From positions 1 through 5,254 of the forward strand of contig CANOGG010000107.1 of assembly GCA_947565485.1 (NCBI GenBank): 5,254 nucleotides of DNA. Reading direction: 5' to 3'. Positions 4,267 through 5,254 of this stretch are shown piece by piece (within the stretch, counting starts at the first letter, position 1; every line of letters starts with the position of its first letter). The notes below the pieces were generated by a model, which worked only from the letters and a program-made list of their open reading frames with translations, made no database searches and had not been told where the DNA came from. The position numbers were made by a program, and so were the translations under genes. The stretch is from an uncultured Mycoplasma sp. (lineage in GTDB: Bacteria; Bacillota_I; Bacilli_A; RF39; UBA660).

Positions 4267-5254
4267 CTAATCTTTTGATGATAGTTTATTTTTGAATTCA
4301 TCTCGTTCACTGATGATATTAATGCTTGTTAAGTCTATTTTTTGGTTTTCATATTTGGATTTTAAGTATTGGAGAAAATCTTGTTCTAATGGATTATTTT
4401 TTTGATAAGAGAAGTTGTTGTTTTTAAGAGCATATTCCATTTTAGTTCTTAAGTTTTTCCATTTGTTATAATAGAATGATTTTGTTTTGACCATAAAATT
4501 ATTATTATCTTCAATGACAAAACCTTCGATATAGTTGTTTTTGTATTTATAGTCTGGAGAGGTTATTTTATCATAAATTTGGGTAAAAGTTTCGTAGTTA
4601 TTAGCAGTATAAACTAATTCTTTTAAGGTAATTTTATGTTTTTTGGAAAATGTTTGTAATTCAGAATAAGGAATTTTAGAAAAATCGGGAGAATTAGATA
4701 TCATGTCTAAGAGGATAATACTTGGTTTAGGATAAGAGATAATATGAGGGTCATTTACGGGGTCAATTACTTCAAAGACAATAGTAACATTAGTCGTTGT
4801 TATTTTAGTTTTTAGCGCGTTAATTTGATTGGTAGTGAAAGTTTGGTAAAAAATATTTTTGAAGTATTCGACGTAGGGACCAATGTTAGTACTTTTAGTA
4901 GCAAAGAATAATTCGTTATCGTTTACAGATAATATTCCTAGAAAACCATTATATTTTAAATAGAATTGGACAGGAAAGTTGAGAGTATCAGCAAGTTTTT
5001 CAAGTTTAGTTTCTTCTCTTTCGTTAATTTTGAAAAATTTATTGTAACTCCTAGCAAGAATTTGGTAATTTTCGGTGTCGATAAAAAGACCTCGAGCTTC
5101 TGTTGTTATATCATTCCAGATTTTGTGATAAAAAGCTTCTTTAGTAAAGTTGAAAGATGAGATGTTATTCTCTAAAGGGCGTTCAAAGATATATTTATTA
5201 TTTCTTAAGTTAGCAAGAAGATTATAGACGTTAGTTTCGGCGATTAAATTGGGG
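4267..5254 (-). CDS. RNA ligase of the T4 Rnl1 type, N-terminus off the window
   Basis: ATP-dependent RNA ligase that would join 5'-phosphate and 3'-hydroxyl RNA ends through a lysine-AMP intermediate. The frame is open without a stop from the right edge to TAG 4267, giving 328 visible residues (numbered from the edge). Nucleotidyltransferase motifs occur in order: TTEARG with R54, like the essential R54 of T4 Rnl1; motif I KYNG with K100 as predicted AMP-accepting lysine; motif III FATKST with K120; motif IIIa VFEV with E161; motif IV IEGF with E243-G244; and motif V VKTK with K256 and K258, then Y262. RSYNKFFKINE (68-78) matches the conserved stretch before motif I. The E243-K256-K258 spacing equals T4's E227-K240-K242 as I remember it. 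Only about 70 residues follow motif V, much shorter than T4's C-terminal domain. By alignment with T4 few N-terminal residues should be missing, unless a further domain lies upstream. M184 (4704) is internal and not the start. Confidence 0.88.
   Translation of the reverse strand, partial: PNLIAETNVYNLLANLRNNKYIFERPLENNISSFNFTKEAFYHKIWNDITTEARGLFIDTENYQILARSYNKFFKINEREETKLEKLADTLNFPVQFYLKYNGFLGILSVNDNELFFATKSTNIGPYVEYFKNIFYQTFTTNQINALKTKITTTNVTIVFEVIDPVNDPHIISYPKPSIILLDMISNSPDFSKIPYSELQTFSKKHKITLKELVYTANNYETFTQIYDKITSPDYKYKNNYIEGFVIEDNNNFMVKTKSFYYNKWKNLRTKMEYALKNNNFSYQKNNPLEQDFLQYLKSKYENQKIDLTSINIISERDEFKNKLSSKD

Noticed and set aside
4267..4704. Separate 145-residue gene beginning at Met 4704
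   Set aside because: The frame stays open upstream to the window edge and carries ligase motifs I, III and IIIa, so this Met is internal.
4966..5160. 64-residue plus-strand open frame
   Set aside because: It lies opposite the RNA ligase motif region, lacks a good SD and is composed of the antisense of conserved ligase residues.
1..5254. CRISPR array, tRNA/rRNA gene, insertion sequence or attachment site
   Set aside because: No regularly spaced repeats, no cloverleaf-like or rRNA-like stretches, and no transposase or integrase coding seen on either strand.

Overview
The window is AT-rich, gene-dense bacterial DNA with seven complete genes, one partial gene at each edge, short intergenic gaps, strong purine-rich Shine-Dalgarno (SD) sites, some TTG starts and simple hairpin terminators. 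These traits and the protein families suggest a low-GC Firmicute (Bacilli/Clostridia-like) or a Mollicutes relative. TAA, TAG and TGA all serve as stops and Trp is encoded by TGG, so the standard bacterial code fits and a mycoplasma code does not. The + strand has more G than C even across minus-strand genes, as expected of a leading strand.

Layout. (1) 1-795, minus: N-terminal 265 residues of an M18 (aspartyl-type) aminopeptidase; its 3' end lies off the left edge. (2) 796-894: divergent intergenic region whose two predicted promoters overlap on a palindromic -10. (3) 895-2580, plus: a three-gene operon of an RDD-family membrane protein with a charged tail, a Nudix hydrolase that overlaps it by 8 nt, and an unrecognised 164-residue protein, ended by a hairpin terminator. 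(4) 2608-3615, plus: a MerR-type operon. Its promoter has a 19-bp spacer and a dyad operator, followed by a MerR regulator with two C-terminal membrane segments, overlapped by a YbjQ/UPF0145 gene. A probably bidirectional terminator follows. (5) 3657-4202, minus: a GNAT acetyltransferase with its own likely promoter. (6) 4267-5254, minus: an RNA ligase of the T4 Rnl1 type (N-terminus off the right edge) with every catalytic motif visible.

How the parts relate. The MerR/YbjQ pair looks like a self-regulating unit sensing something at the membrane. The RDD-Nudix-hypothetical operon gives no clear shared pathway. The ligase and the acetyltransferase lie in the same direction with no visible terminator between them and may be partly co-transcribed. 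The ligase is the most interesting item: it suggests an RNA break repair function whose partners, if any, would lie beyond the right edge.
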